Shown: positions 45,144 to 53,778 of the stretch, in pieces
How positions within the stretch are numbered: position 1 is the first letter of the stretch
How the letters are laid out: every line of letters begins with the position of its first letter
Origin: Syntrophaceticus sp050949745
GTDB taxonomy: Bacteria; Bacillota; DSM-12270; Thermacetogeniales; Thermacetogeniaceae
Assembly: GCA_050949745.1 (NCBI GenBank)
Contig: JBMNGF010000010.1
Span: 124,001-188,000 of the forward strand
Direction: 5' to 3'
DNA length: 64,000 nucleotides
Notes under the pieces: model-generated
The model's database searches: none
Told to the model about the DNA's origin: nothing
The model's input: the letters and a program-made list of their open reading frames with translations, nothing else
Made by a program: the position numbers and the translations under genes

Positions 45144-46791
45144 TCAGACTGTGTGACAAACATGCAGGTTTTTCTAAATATTAGTATCCACCAACGCTAA
45201 ATCAGGTGTTGATAGCTAAAATTTAAGAGATTACTACCTGTTTTTAAGAGACGAAAAGAAGACTCACGCTTATGCGGGGGTCAATAATTTTATCATTTTT
45301 TCAACTCCCAGAATATTTATCACCCTTCGCAGGTTGTAGGCCAGAAAACTCAAGGCCGATTCTGTTTTTACCGACTCTAACCCCTTGGTCAGAAAATGGC
45401 TGTAACCCCATATCCTTTTGATGGTGCCAAAGGGGTGTTCTGCTAGCCTCTGCCTCTGGGCGTATAGTTCTTTGTTTTCCTGTGTTCGTTTGTCTATTTC
45501 ATCAAGAAGTTCCTGACAAAGATTTCGTGAAATGGTTCTGCCCTTTTTGGAACTGGTACACTGGTCTTTAAACTTACATTGCTTGCAGGCTCTGAAGTTC
45601 TTGTAGTCTTGATATTCAACACCTTTTACTTTTCTAATACGACCGGGGTAAAGTGTCTGCCCGGCAGGGCATATGTAAATGTTTTGTTCTTGGTCATATT
45701 GGAAACGATCTTGATGAAAATCAGGATTCGCCACACCACCAGTATTTTTTGGCTTGGCTACATAGGTTTCAATTTTGTTTTTTTCGCATTTTTTGAGGTC
45801 TAAGGTGGAGTAATAGCCTTTATCGGCCAAGGCTTTTATTTCTTCAACACCCAATGTTTCTTTGGCTTTTTTAGCCATCTCGTAAAGATTCCCTTGGTCT
45901 GCTGCGTTGTTAATTACGTCGTAGTCTACGAGCAGTTTGTTTTTTTGGTCTATTGCTGTTTGTACATTGTAGCAGACATCTGCCCCGTTGTTATTAACCT
46001 TCATCAAGCGGGCATCGGGGTCTGTGGTGGAGATTTCATCGATCTTTTTTTCTTTCATTTCTTTTTGCATGGCCTGGTATTTGGCTTTGCGTTTTTTTAG
46101 TTCTTCAATACGCTTTTTGATTTCTTCTGCATTGGGGATATGGATGTCCGCTTCTTCCTGATCGTTGCTGTCCAGCTCTTTTAGATAGTTTGATATTTTC
46201 TCGTTCAGGTATTTCAGGTGGCGTTTTATTTTTTTATCATTGTAGTTGTTGCGTTTGGAGTTGCATGCTCTGAACTTGGAGCCGTCTACTGCTATTACTT
46301 CACATCCGAACAGATCCCATTCTTTGCACAGCAGGTTGAATTGTTTGAAAACGTTTTTGATGGCTTTTTTGTTGTCTTTGCGGAAATCGGCAATTGTTTT
46401 GAAGTCCGGTTTCAGTTTTTTAAGGAGCCACATCAGCTCAACGTTTCTTCCTGCTTCAGCTTCTAATTTTCTCGATGAGCGGATGCGGTTCAAGTACCCG
46501 TAAAGATAAAGTTTTAAGAGGTCCCGGGGATCATATGCTGGTCTCCCCACATCATTGGGAGTTGTTCTTTTGAAGCCCAGTTCTTTCATGTCAAGGGAAT
46601 CTACAAAAGCCTCTATTACCCGAACCGGATTGTCCGGGGTGATATAGTCATCTACTGCCTCTGGAAACAGGGTGATTTGGTTGCGGTTTTCTCCTTTTAT
46701 GTACGGCATTTTCTCCACCTCTCTATCACCCTATATTTCGATCTTTATCCCTTTAATTCCTTTTTCTGTGGGGAGTTTTCACACAGTCTGA
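45144..46791 (-). mobile_element. IS1182-like insertion sequence inside a REP core
   Basis: 1648 bp with terminal inverted repeats beginning TCAGACTGTGTGA at both ends (left 45144, right on the minus strand from 46791). It contains one transposase gene. The bases CG flank both ends (45142-45143 and 46792-46793), a possible 2-bp target duplication, unless the target itself is imperfectly symmetrical. Confidence 0.88.
45270..46718 (-). CDS. IS1182-family DDE transposase
   Basis: 482 residues, intact. N-terminal DUF772-type region (MPYIKGENRNQITLFPEAVD, DPRDLLKLYLYGYLNRIRSS), RNase H-like DDE core with VIAVDGSKFRACNS (first Asp), TTDPDARLMKVNNNG, EIKALADKGYYST (second Asp) and QRLAEHPFGTIKRIWGYSHF (Glu). 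A Cys-rich insertion (CKQCKFKDQCTS) and a long Lys-rich coiled region (about 165-235) are typical of IS1182. Likely active. Confidence 0.95.
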   Translation of the reverse strand: MEKMPYIKGENRNQITLFPEAVDDYITPDNPVRVIEAFVDSLDMKELGFKRTTPNDVGRPAYDPRDLLKLYLYGYLNRIRSSRKLEAEAGRNVELMWLLKKLKPDFKTIADFRKDNKKAIKNVFKQFNLLCKEWDLFGCEVIAVDGSKFRACNSKRNNYNDKKIKRHLKYLNEKISNYLKELDSNDQEEADIHIPNAEEIKKRIEELKKRKAKYQAMQKEMKEKKIDEISTTDPDARLMKVNNNGADVCYNVQTAIDQKNKLLVDYDVINNAADQGNLYEMAKKAKETLGVEEIKALADKGYYSTLDLKKCEKNKIETYVAKPKNTGGVANPDFHQDRFQYDQEQNIYICPAGQTLYPGRIRKVKGVEYQDYKNFRACKQCKFKDQCTSSKKGRTISRNLCQELLDEIDKRTQENKELYAQRQRLAEHPFGTIKRIWGYSHFLTKGLESVKTESALSFLAYNLRRVINILGVEKMIKLLTPA

Positions 46792-46854
46792 CGGGGGTCT
46801 TGTCACGTGGGTGTGACACGGGAGGTGACACGGAGACGGAGGTCTTGTCACGTG
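46792..46854 (+). repeat. right half of REP R12 and adjacent REP R13
   Basis: CGGGGGTCTTGTCACGTG completes R12. R13 follows: TGACACGG at 46813, then TGACACGGAGACGGAGG and CTTGTCACGTG to 46854. The arms are GTGACA/TGTCAC type. Confidence 0.75.
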
Positions 46855-46934
46855 TAAGAATATAAGCCCGTCACCGTTAATAGAAGGGCGATCACCCGGT
46901 AATAATAAAAAAAAAGAACTTCGGAGTGAATGCT

Positions 46935-47663
46935 TTGAATGAAGCTCTTATAGTAGTTGTTCGAGGTGTTATCGGTTTTTTTACACTGCTGATCTTTACA
47001 CGGCTTTTAGGCAAACAACAGATCGGACAACTCAGCTTTTTTGATTATATTCTGGGTATTACCATCGGCTCTATAGCAGCCAACCTGACTACAGATCTCA
47101 CATCCCGAGCCTGGCCGCACTGGGTGGGCCTGGCAGTCTGGTCCATTCTTGTAGTGGCTTTACAGTGGCTCACCTTGAAGTGGAGGTATGCTGGTAAATA
47201 TATTGATGGAGAGCCAACTGTTGTGATCATGAACGGCAAAATCATGGAAAATACCATGAAAAAGCTACGCTACCGTACCAGCGAACTCCTGGAGCAGCTG
47301 CGCCTGCAAAATGTTTTTGACATATCACAGGTAGAATTCGCAGTTCTAGAGGTTAACGGTCAACTATCAGTTCTTAAAAAATCACAATATCAAACAGTTA
47401 CCACACAGGATCTTGGTATTTCTACCAACTATCAAGGAATAGGCACTGAATTGATTTATGACGGAGTTGTTGTGGAACAAAACCTTAGACAGGTTAATCT
47501 AGACCGCACCTGGTTGGATGATCAGCTGAGAATCCAGGGAATTAACGACCCCTCTGAGGTATTCCTGGCCAACCTGGATACCCAAGGGAAGCTATATATC
47601 GATAAATACAAGGATCATCTCCAGAAGATCACAGATATCGGGGATTATCCCGGACCACATTGA
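46935..47663 (+). CDS. DUF421/YetF-family membrane protein
   Basis: Unknown-function membrane protein common in spore-forming Firmicutes. 242 residues from a TTG at 46935, 8 bases after CGGAG; a GTG three codons upstream is also possible. Three N-terminal helices (about 5-25, 37-58, 65-85; RLLGKQQIGQLSFFDYILGI and TIGSIA are family signatures), then a soluble domain with GEPTVVIMNGKIMENTMKKLR and FAVLEVNGQLSVLKK. The next gene, a DUF4363 protein, lies 11 bases on; the two are commonly paired. Confidence 0.88.
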   Translation: MNEALIVVVRGVIGFFTLLIFTRLLGKQQIGQLSFFDYILGITIGSIAANLTTDLTSRAWPHWVGLAVWSILVVALQWLTLKWRYAGKYIDGEPTVVIMNGKIMENTMKKLRYRTSELLEQLRLQNVFDISQVEFAVLEVNGQLSVLKKSQYQTVTTQDLGISTNYQGIGTELIYDGVVVEQNLRQVNLDRTWLDDQLRIQGINDPSEVFLANLDTQGKLYIDKYKDHLQKITDIGDYPGPH

Positions 47664-47674
47664 GGTGAATAGCT

Positions 47675-48040
47675 CTGAAAAAACTCATTTACTACCTGCT
47701 TCCTGTTGCTGTATTGGCTCTTTTTGTTGTAATAATGTTATCCGGTTCCTATCTTAAACAGTCACATGGAGAGGATGACGATGTCTCAGGCAAACTAGTG
47801 TTGGTGAAGAAAGCTGTGAAAAAAGCCGATTGGGAAAGTGCCCAAAAGGAGATCGACAACCTGGAAGAAGCCTGGGAGAAGATAGTGCCCAGAGTTCAAT
47901 TCAGCATGGAAAGGAATGAAATAAAACATCTTAGTGTAAGCCTAACCAGAGCACGAGCAGCGATAACAGCAAAAGATAAGGCAGGAGCATTAATGGAACT
48001 GGAAGAGGCAGACTACCACTGGAATAGTTTAGGTGAATAA
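47675..48040 (+). CDS. DUF4363-family small membrane-anchored protein
   Basis: 121 residues if started at CTG 47675, which has GAGGTG at ideal spacing and restores an N-terminal basic-hydrophobic segment (LKKLIYYLLPVAVLALFVVI). The next alternative, TTG 47714, would cut the membrane helix. The remainder is helical and charged (KKAVKKADWESAQKEIDNLE, LTRARAAITAKDKAGALMEL). Function unknown; partner of the preceding DUF421 protein. Confidence 0.75.
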   Translation: MKKLIYYLLPVAVLALFVVIMLSGSYLKQSHGEDDDVSGKLVLVKKAVKKADWESAQKEIDNLEEAWEKIVPRVQFSMERNEIKHLSVSLTRARAAITAKDKAGALMELEEADYHWNSLGE

Positions 48041-48061
48041 TTATTTTGATAAATCCTTATC

Positions 48062-49057
48062 CTACCTCATAATATCTTGAAGAAGCTGAGATATAATGTC
48101 ATTAATATCGTCTTCTGTGAAATAGAGACCCTTTTTTCCCTCTTCAAAAGAAGCGTCCAATGCTCCCCCAATTTCCGCCAGGAAAGACTTAAGCTTTTGA
48201 ACTTTCCTGCCCGCTTGCTGACAATAAGCCGCTGTTTGTGTACCACCTAAATCCCATACCACATCCTCTGGTAAAGGAGAAAGATCTTTATAATAACAGG
48301 TCATATCAACAACCGCCACTTGAATCTCCGGAATAAACAGCGCAACACGCTGAATGGGATCAATCCAAGAGAGAAAAACTTCCACTGCATAACTGCAGCT
48401 TAATGCCTCAATCAGAATCTCCTGCATCACTATGGCTCCACTTCCTGTTGCACCCTTGAGCAGATAGCGCTTTCTGCAATGCTTCAATAGATGATGAAGA
48501 AATTCCACCTCCCCCTGTACAGTCACACTCCCGGCAAAGAAGTGTTTTAGTGCAACTCCCCTCTCCTGTAACTCCTTGATCCATGCAGAAGCTTTGTTTA
48601 TAACCCCTGCATCTAACTGGACACCATGACCAGAACAACGTGAGTTATAGATTTTCCTGGCCGAATGTAATAATTGCCCAACCTTTTGATTCCCTAAAGC
48701 CATGGAAGCTTCCGATAGAACACTCTCCCCGGGCAGTTCTACAGTTTTTACCTCAAGGGAGGGAAAGGAATTCAGGTGGGCGCAGGGATGGTCTCGGCTG
48801 AGTACACCGAATCCCTTTGAGGGGATGATCATTCCCTCTAAAACCATCGGATCCTCTGCACGATGAAAATAATTTATATGCATACCCCGATCTTCTAATG
48901 CCAATCCCAGCAGTCGAATGATCAAACTCTGTCCATAAACTGTATTCCCTTGAAAAAGGTATAACCTCTTAAGTTCCTTAAAGCGTTCTGGCCAGTATGA
49001 TAAAAACCCTCTGCCTGTCAGAGCACTTGCCAAGTAATGTCTGTTTTTCTGTCTCAT
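48062..49057 (-). CDS. degenerate P-loop NTPase-like protein (PRK06851-like), Walker lysines lost
   Basis: 331 residues from ATG 49057, 7 bases after AGGAG. Two homologous halves each resemble the duplicated NTPase known from Firmicutes as PRK06851: LKRLYLFQGNTVYGQSLIIR (about 30) followed by a DPMVLEGMIIPSKGFGVLS strand, and RYLLKGATGSGAIVMQEILI (about 205) followed by DPIQRVALFIPEIQVAVVD. In both, the P-loop GxxxxGKS has lost its lysine (GQS; GAI). It therefore probably folds like the family but does not hydrolyse nucleotides. Family call from memory of the pattern, moderate certainty. Role unknown, possibly sporulation-related. Confidence 0.6.
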   Translation of the reverse strand: MRQKNRHYLASALTGRGFLSYWPERFKELKRLYLFQGNTVYGQSLIIRLLGLALEDRGMHINYFHRAEDPMVLEGMIIPSKGFGVLSRDHPCAHLNSFPSLEVKTVELPGESVLSEASMALGNQKVGQLLHSARKIYNSRCSGHGVQLDAGVINKASAWIKELQERGVALKHFFAGSVTVQGEVEFLHHLLKHCRKRYLLKGATGSGAIVMQEILIEALSCSYAVEVFLSWIDPIQRVALFIPEIQVAVVDMTCYYKDLSPLPEDVVWDLGGTQTAAYCQQAGRKVQKLKSFLAEIGGALDASFEEGKKGLYFTEDDINDIISQLLQDIMR

Positions 49058-49150
49058 CCCATTGCTCCTACCTGCTGAATTGAGCCAGGTAGCACTCACC
49101 CCCTGCAGCATTTTTTACATATTATTAAACAAGGGGAAAAGGTGTGACAG

Positions 49151-49334
49151 AGTTGGTTGTTGGTGGTTAGTCGTTGGTCGTTAGAAAAAGGATGTTCGAT
49201 CAAGACATGGATAAATATAATTGTCTGTTTCCTGAAAAACGAACTGCTGATTGAAGGAGGTTTCTGGGACACTCAGACTTCTGACCTCTGGCTTCCGATT
49301 TCTGTTTTTTTGGTTAGTGGTTTTAGTGGTTACC
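49151..49334 (+). repeat. M-repeat, complete copy M5
   Basis: AGTTGGTTGTTGGTGGTTAG, GTCGTTAGAAAAAGGATG, CAAGACATGGATAAATATAA, AAACGAACTGCTGATTGAAG, GGGACACTCAGACTTCTGAC, CTTCCGATTTCTG, then TTAGTGGTTTTAGTGGTTA. The longest copy, about 180 bp. Confidence 0.8.
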
Positions 49335-49342
49335 AAAGAAGT

Positions 49343-50593
49343 TTATCTGTGTAAATGAAACTTTCTCCTTACGCGCTTGATTATATTTTTAAGGGGGCTT
49401 CCCATGGCAAAATCCACATTGGGGTAATCTCCGGGTTCAGGAACTGTGATCTCCCCTAGGGCTTCCTCTGGTGTTTTACACACCCTGACCTGACTGCTTT
49501 CTCCTGTTTCTTCAGAAAATTGCAATATAAAAGAAGGCCCTATCAATTCCAGAGCTTGAGCGAGCTCATAGCGAGAATTTACAGACTGCCCGTTCACACT
49601 CCGGATAATATCACCAGATTTTATACCGGCAAGATGAGCAGGTGATCCTTTGATAACATCCAGGATCATCACTCCTCCAGATGAGGGAGGAACAAAACGG
49701 GGCATCCCTTGCAGTTCCCTACGACGTCCCAGAAATATCACCAACTCATGGCCAAGAGGGGAAAACAGGGCGGGAATAATGGAGAACTGAGGATAGTGAG
49801 AAGCAACAACAGCAAGCCCTAGTAGAATAATGCTGTACCCAGCCAGGTGAACAGCGGAACGCTTTGTGCATTCCCTGGGCAAGCAGGTAACCGCAAGCTC
49901 ACCATACCCTAGAGCAGCCACAACAGGCAAAATCTGATACATGACTTCCTGAGTGGATGCTGTATCCCAAGGGCGAATCAGCGGCCACCACTCCGGCATT
50001 TTCATCAATTCACCAGGCACCTGGTCGGCACCTAAAAGGATCATCATCACAGCCAGAGGTATCGGCCAAAACTTCTGTAGATTAAAGGCACCTACTACAC
50101 GCCCTCCAGGGTTGCGAACATAAACCGGAAGGGGATCCTGGTGCCCGCTCAATAATATCAAGACACTTTCTACCAGGTGCAGAACAGCAACCAGGCCCAT
50201 TAGACCGGGGATATTTACCTGAGGGTAGCCAAATATGAGATAAATTAAAGCCAGAACACCACCGGCATATGAAAAACATAACAGTCTAGGGCTGAATAGC
50301 ATCAGCACCAGAGCGATAATCCATAGCCAGGCCACCCCCATCCCATTGATCGTCACCCCGAAAATGATCATTAGAAAACTTCCCAGGAAGCCTCCGATAA
50401 TCCCGTAAATCAAAGCTATAAATGAAGCCCGCAGAGGAGAATCCTTGAGACCATACAAGGCCTCCTTGGTTTTCAACATACGGCGATACTGCAGCCATAC
50501 CAGAGCTACTACAAGCCAGAAAAAAGGGGATATCAGCACCTGCAGGATACTAAAGGCAGAATGGGATAGAACATTAGTCCAAGAAAAACCCAT
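49343..50593 (-). CDS. polytopic membrane protein with PDZ domain (MinJ-like)
   Basis: 416 residues, about eight to ten membrane helices (residues 15 to 290) followed by a cytoplasmic PDZ domain (about 300-375: GVMILDVIKGSPAHLAGIKS and GDIIRSVNGQSVNSRYELAQ) and a basic tail. Membrane-plus-PDZ architecture next to ctpB, ftsX and ftsE is that of Bacillus MinJ, which links MinCD to the division machinery at the pole. Sequence identity to MinJ cannot be judged here, so the role is inferred from architecture and synteny. Lies 11 bp after ctpB. Confidence 0.75.
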   Translation of the reverse strand: MGFSWTNVLSHSAFSILQVLISPFFWLVVALVWLQYRRMLKTKEALYGLKDSPLRASFIALIYGIIGGFLGSFLMIIFGVTINGMGVAWLWIIALVLMLFSPRLLCFSYAGGVLALIYLIFGYPQVNIPGLMGLVAVLHLVESVLILLSGHQDPLPVYVRNPGGRVVGAFNLQKFWPIPLAVMMILLGADQVPGELMKMPEWWPLIRPWDTASTQEVMYQILPVVAALGYGELAVTCLPRECTKRSAVHLAGYSIILLGLAVVASHYPQFSIIPALFSPLGHELVIFLGRRRELQGMPRFVPPSSGGVMILDVIKGSPAHLAGIKSGDIIRSVNGQSVNSRYELAQALELIGPSFILQFSEETGESSQVRVCKTPEEALGEITVPEPGDYPNVDFAMGSPLKNIIKRVRRKFHLHR

Positions 50594-50604
50594 CTTCTAA
50601 CCCC

Positions 50605-51768
50605 CTATGCCGCCTTTTCGCCATGCAGTTGCTTCTCTAGTACTTCTGCAGCCTTTTTCAACTGAAGATCTTCCTCAACATCCTTCGGCTGTTCAACAAC
50701 AACATCAGGCTCGATCCCCTTTGCATGAATATCATGCCCATCAGGTGTCAAATACTTGTTAGTGGTCAGCTTAACTCCCTCTTTATCACCCAGGTTAAAA
50801 ACAGTCTGTACCAGACCCTTGCCAAATGTACGTGCACCTACCAGCACCCCGCTTTCAGAGTCTTTGATAGCACCGGCAACAATTTCCGAAGCACTGGCAC
50901 TTCCACCATCTATCAGCACCACAAGGGGGCCCATTACCTCTCTGCTGCTTTGAACAGCATACAGAACATCCTCTGCCCCTTCACGCTGGACAATTCGAAC
51001 AACAGGACCATCCTTTATAAAATATCCCGCCACTTCTACAGCTGCCTGCAGATCACCCCCGGGATTCCCCCGCAGGTCGAGTATCAACCCTTGGTATTGA
51101 GCCTCTTCCAATTTTATCAGTTCCTCATGCAGTTGAGCATTTGTACTGGCACGGTTGAAATGCAGCACACGCAGATACCCAACATCCGGATAGTCCTCAA
51201 GCATTTTTCCGCTCACAGAAGGAACAATAATTTGTTCTCTGGTAAGCTGCACAGTGAAACTGCGATTCTCCTCAGGACGCATGATCTCCAGGGAAACAGT
51301 AGTACCCGGCTCTCCTCGAAGAACAGCCGCAGCTTCAACAGTAGTCATATTTGTCGTTTCCTGAGCGTCGATCTTAGTGATCAGATCCCCACTCTGGATT
51401 CCCTCATATGCAGCAGGTGTCCCCGGCAAAGGAGATACAACAACAAGCTGATTATCCTGGTTCATATCTATTTCTACACCTATTCCTCCAAAAGCCCCTT
51501 CTATCTGAAGATTTAACTCCTTATAGGCTTCCTTGTCCAAATAAATTGAATATGGATCATCCAGGGCTTCCACCATCCCCTTAACCGCACCATTCACCAA
51601 ATCAGCTGTGCCAACATCTTCGATGTATTGACTTTTAATAAGAAAAAAAGTACTAACAAGTTTACTTAAATTATTTTTGCGGGCCCAATAAAAAAACCCA
51701 CCAAATACACCGGCAATTAATAGAACAATTAATACAACAGCAGTAGAACGCAAACTGCGGGTCTTCAG
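50605..51768 (-). CDS. ctpB: C-terminal processing peptidase, S41 family (CtpB-like)
   Basis: Periplasm-side serine protease; in Bacillus, CtpB activates the SpoIVFB/sigma-K checkpoint. One N-terminal anchor (STAVVLIVLLIAGVFGGFFY), PDZ (about 95-175: GIGVEIDMNQDNQLVVVSPL), then the protease core with FRGNPGG-equivalent ILDLRGNPGGDLQAAVE, nucleophile Ser in DGGSASASEIVAGA and general-base Lys in ARTFGKGLVQT. About 387 residues. The CTG at 51768 sits 8 bases after AGGAGG; a GTG at 51792 would place that site inside the gene. Start uncertain. Confidence 0.92.
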   Translation of the reverse strand: MKTRSLRSTAVVLIVLLIAGVFGGFFYWARKNNLSKLVSTFFLIKSQYIEDVGTADLVNGAVKGMVEALDDPYSIYLDKEAYKELNLQIEGAFGGIGVEIDMNQDNQLVVVSPLPGTPAAYEGIQSGDLITKIDAQETTNMTTVEAAAVLRGEPGTTVSLEIMRPEENRSFTVQLTREQIIVPSVSGKMLEDYPDVGYLRVLHFNRASTNAQLHEELIKLEEAQYQGLILDLRGNPGGDLQAAVEVAGYFIKDGPVVRIVQREGAEDVLYAVQSSREVMGPLVVLIDGGSASASEIVAGAIKDSESGVLVGARTFGKGLVQTVFNLGDKEGVKLTTNKYLTPDGHDIHAKGIEPDVVVEQPKDVEEDLQLKKAAEVLEKQLHGEKAA

Positions 51769-51959
51769 CCTGTCCACCTCCTGAATATACACCTAACCAT
51801 CTTCCTCATATAACCACTTAATGTATAATATTACATTTTTACCAATTTTTAAAGCCTCTGACCCTTCTTTTTATTCTTACATTAATATACAACAGAAGTA
51901 ATTAGTTTATGCCAACACAATAGATTATACACTATTATAAATTTAAACTTAAACCCCCC

Positions 51960-51988
51960 TTGATGTATCTTTATACTTATGAGATAAT
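51960..51988 (+). promoter_or_regulatory. promoter of candidate ncRNA
   Basis: TTGATG (51960-51965), 17-bp spacer, GATAAT (51983-51988). No coding frame follows; the transcript would run into the terminator at 52119-52152. Confidence 0.55.
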
Positions 51989-51994
51989 ACAATC

Positions 51995-52152
51995 AATTAA
52001 ATAGTTTTTCTCCGAGTCCACGAGCCTGTTGTTAATAACTATGGCTGTCGGACCGTTAGGGTACATTTGGAAACGGATGTGCCTCCCATTGCGGAAAGGA
52101 GAAGCGTACGACAATAATCGGTCGCGTATTCTTTTCTGCGACCGGTTTTTTT
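51995..52152 (+). ncRNA. candidate independent structured RNA, about 158 nt, family not recognised
   Basis: Between oppositely directed transcripts, with its own promoter and a strong intrinsic terminator. Internal hairpins: AGCC/GGCT (with outer GTCC/GGAC, about 52016-52052), a perfect 7-bp GGTACAT/ATGTGCC (about 52060-52083), and CTCC/GGAG (about 52084-52101). No start codon with a ribosome site and no meaningful frame. The sequence does not match tmRNA, RNase P, SRP, 6S or common riboswitch consensus as I remember them. Could be a trans-acting regulator; conservation is untested. Confidence 0.5.
52117..52152 (+). terminator. intrinsic terminator of candidate ncRNA
   Basis: CGGTCGC (52119-52125) / GCGACCG (52138-52144), extended by A-T and G-T pairs, then TTTTTTT. 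Confidence 0.85.
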
Positions 52153-52238
52153 ATCTTTGCAGATCGGCATCAGTACCATATATTCGCTGTGGGGGCAAGC
52201 ATTCTCCCCACAGCGATCCATCTTTTTAAGGACAAGCC

Positions 52239-52365
52239 TGTGACACGGGGACGGGGGTCTTGACACACAAATTGTCTGTGCCTGAAAACGAGCTGCCGAT
52301 TGAAGGCAGTTTCTAGGACACTTCAGACTTCCGACATCTGGTTTCAGACTTCTGCTTTTTGGGAC
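52239..52365 (+). repeat. REP R14 fused to 3' half of an M-repeat (M6)
   Basis: TGTGACACGGGGACGGGG and GTCTTGACACAC (52239-52268) run directly into AAATTGTCTGTGCCTGAAAA, CGAGCTGCCGATTGAAGGC and CATCTGGTTTCAGACTTCTG. The 5' half of M is missing. The same join occurs at 54080, so this is a repeated composite. Confidence 0.75.
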
Positions 52366-52427
52366 AGGCTTGCTGTAGAAATTGTGGATGAGGGTATTAT
52401 GCAAATATAGAAACAATGCAATAGAAA

Positions 52428-52451
52428 CAGCTCCCACTTATGCGGGAGCTG
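52428..52451 (-). terminator. probable terminator of the M23 peptidase gene
   Basis: Perfect stem CAGCTCCC / GGGAGCTG with 8-nt loop; on the minus strand it is followed by TTTCTATT. The T-run is short, so assignment is moderate. Confidence 0.5.
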
Positions 52452-52576
52452 CTGTTCTTTTCTGAAAAGCAGATATTATTCCTAAGATTTATCTTTCAAC
52501 TCCTAATTTAGCATTAGTAAAAAAGGGCAGCGAATTTTAACACAATCGGTCGTCTCCATGGCACAAAATAAAAGGA

Positions 52577-52600
52577 TGCAACAGGAACCATCCCGTTGCA
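52577..52600 (-). repeat. REP-like palindrome R16 (TGCAAC arms)
   Basis: TGCAAC and GTTGCA flank AGGAACCATCCC, whose complement GGGATGGTTCCT is a one-change variant of the usual core. It lies 18 bp beyond the M23 peptidase stop. Confidence 0.75.
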
Positions 52601-52617
52601 CCCGCTGTTTCTCATTT

Positions 52618-53778
52618 CTAGAGGTAACTCAATGGATTAGTGGGGGCACCATTAATGCGAACCTCAAAATGAAGGTGTGGGCCTGTACTCAATCCGGTGC
52701 TGCCCACATAGCCGATGACTTGTCCCTTGCTGACACTACCTCCACTGACTGCCATACTTGACATGTGAGCATATAATGTGGAATAACCTCCGCCATGGTC
52801 AATGATCACTGTGTTTCCATAGCCACCCATCCAACCTGCAGTGATAACAGTGCCTCCATCAGCAGCCTTGATTGGGGCACCATGAGGAGCACCGATATCA
52901 ATTCCAGTGTGCGGCTTATTCACTCCGGTAACAGGATGGATCCGTGGTCCGTAATAAGAAGTGACACCACCAGATGCCGGCCAAATGAACCTGCCGGTTC
53001 CCCGGGATGGGGGTGGATTGGGTGTGCCCGGTGAACCAGGTGGATTTGTAGACTGATGCTGCTGGATAAGCTGTGTTATCTGACGGGATGTCGCTTCCAA
53101 TTTTTCAATAGCTTGCTGACAAGCAGCTTGGTCAGACTGCAGCCTCTCCAATGTATCTTGCCTGTCCTGTCTACGTGATGCCAGATAGGTCTGCTTAGCC
53201 TCTGTTGTTTTTTGTAGAACAGCAACCTCTTTCTTTTTTTCCTCCAGTTCACGTTTCTGACGGGAAACGGTATCTCTCTCCTCAGCCAGTTCCTTAACCA
53301 TCTTTGTATCTTGATCGGTCATTTTTTTCAATAGATCAAAGCGCATCAGGAAATCACTCATACTGGTGCTGTCCAGCAGTACTTCAAGGTATGATATATT
53401 CCCCTGCATATAGATGCCTCTTAACCGCTGATGGTAGGCATCTGTCCGCTCCTGCAGTGCTTTCTCTTTCTCCTGCAGCTTCGGTTCGAGCAGGTCTATT
53501 GAGACTTGTAATGAAGATAACTCTCCATTGATCCGCTCCAGTTCGATAGATGTCTTAGAGATATCCTGTTCGATCTCGTCTAACTCATCCACGATATCTT
53601 TTTGTTGTTTTTGAGTCTCATGCAACTGCTCTTTGCGCTGTTCAATCTGGCTGTTAACCCTGGACAGTTCATCCTTCTTCTCCCCTAGAATTGATGCCTG
53701 ACCAGGTGCCATCTGACTGAAGAGCAGCATGATCCCTAACACAGTACTTACAACAATTTGGGCAACTCTTTTTTTCAT
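52618..53778 (-). CDS. secreted coiled-coil M23 (LytM) peptidase, EnvC/PcsB-like
   Basis: Peptidoglycan hydrolase or hydrolase activator. ATG 53778 follows GGGAGGAG and starts a signal peptide (MKKRVAQIVVSTVLGIMLLF, cleavage after QAS, about 30). Residues about 33-250 form a long coiled coil (repeated KELQEKEKALQERTDAYHQRL-type heptads), then a Pro-rich linker (SPGTPNPPPSRG) and the M23 domain with zinc ligands in KPHTGIDIGAPHG and GPHLHFEVR and YAHMSS. About 386 residues. In other bacteria FtsEX controls exactly this kind of coiled-coil protein; ftsX lies just upstream. Confidence 0.9.
   Translation of the reverse strand: MKKRVAQIVVSTVLGIMLLFSQMAPGQASILGEKKDELSRVNSQIEQRKEQLHETQKQQKDIVDELDEIEQDISKTSIELERINGELSSLQVSIDLLEPKLQEKEKALQERTDAYHQRLRGIYMQGNISYLEVLLDSTSMSDFLMRFDLLKKMTDQDTKMVKELAEERDTVSRQKRELEEKKKEVAVLQKTTEAKQTYLASRRQDRQDTLERLQSDQAACQQAIEKLEATSRQITQLIQQHQSTNPPGSPGTPNPPPSRGTGRFIWPASGGVTSYYGPRIHPVTGVNKPHTGIDIGAPHGAPIKAADGGTVITAGWMGGYGNTVIIDHGGGYSTLYAHMSSMAVSGGSVSKGQVIGYVGSTGLSTGPHLHFEVRINGAPTNPLSYL

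Noticed and set aside
51995..52152. Identification of the candidate RNA as 6S RNA, SRP RNA or a riboswitch
   Set aside because: No central-bubble architecture of 6S, no SRP GGAAGG-type loop context and no conserved riboswitch core could be matched by eye; left unassigned.
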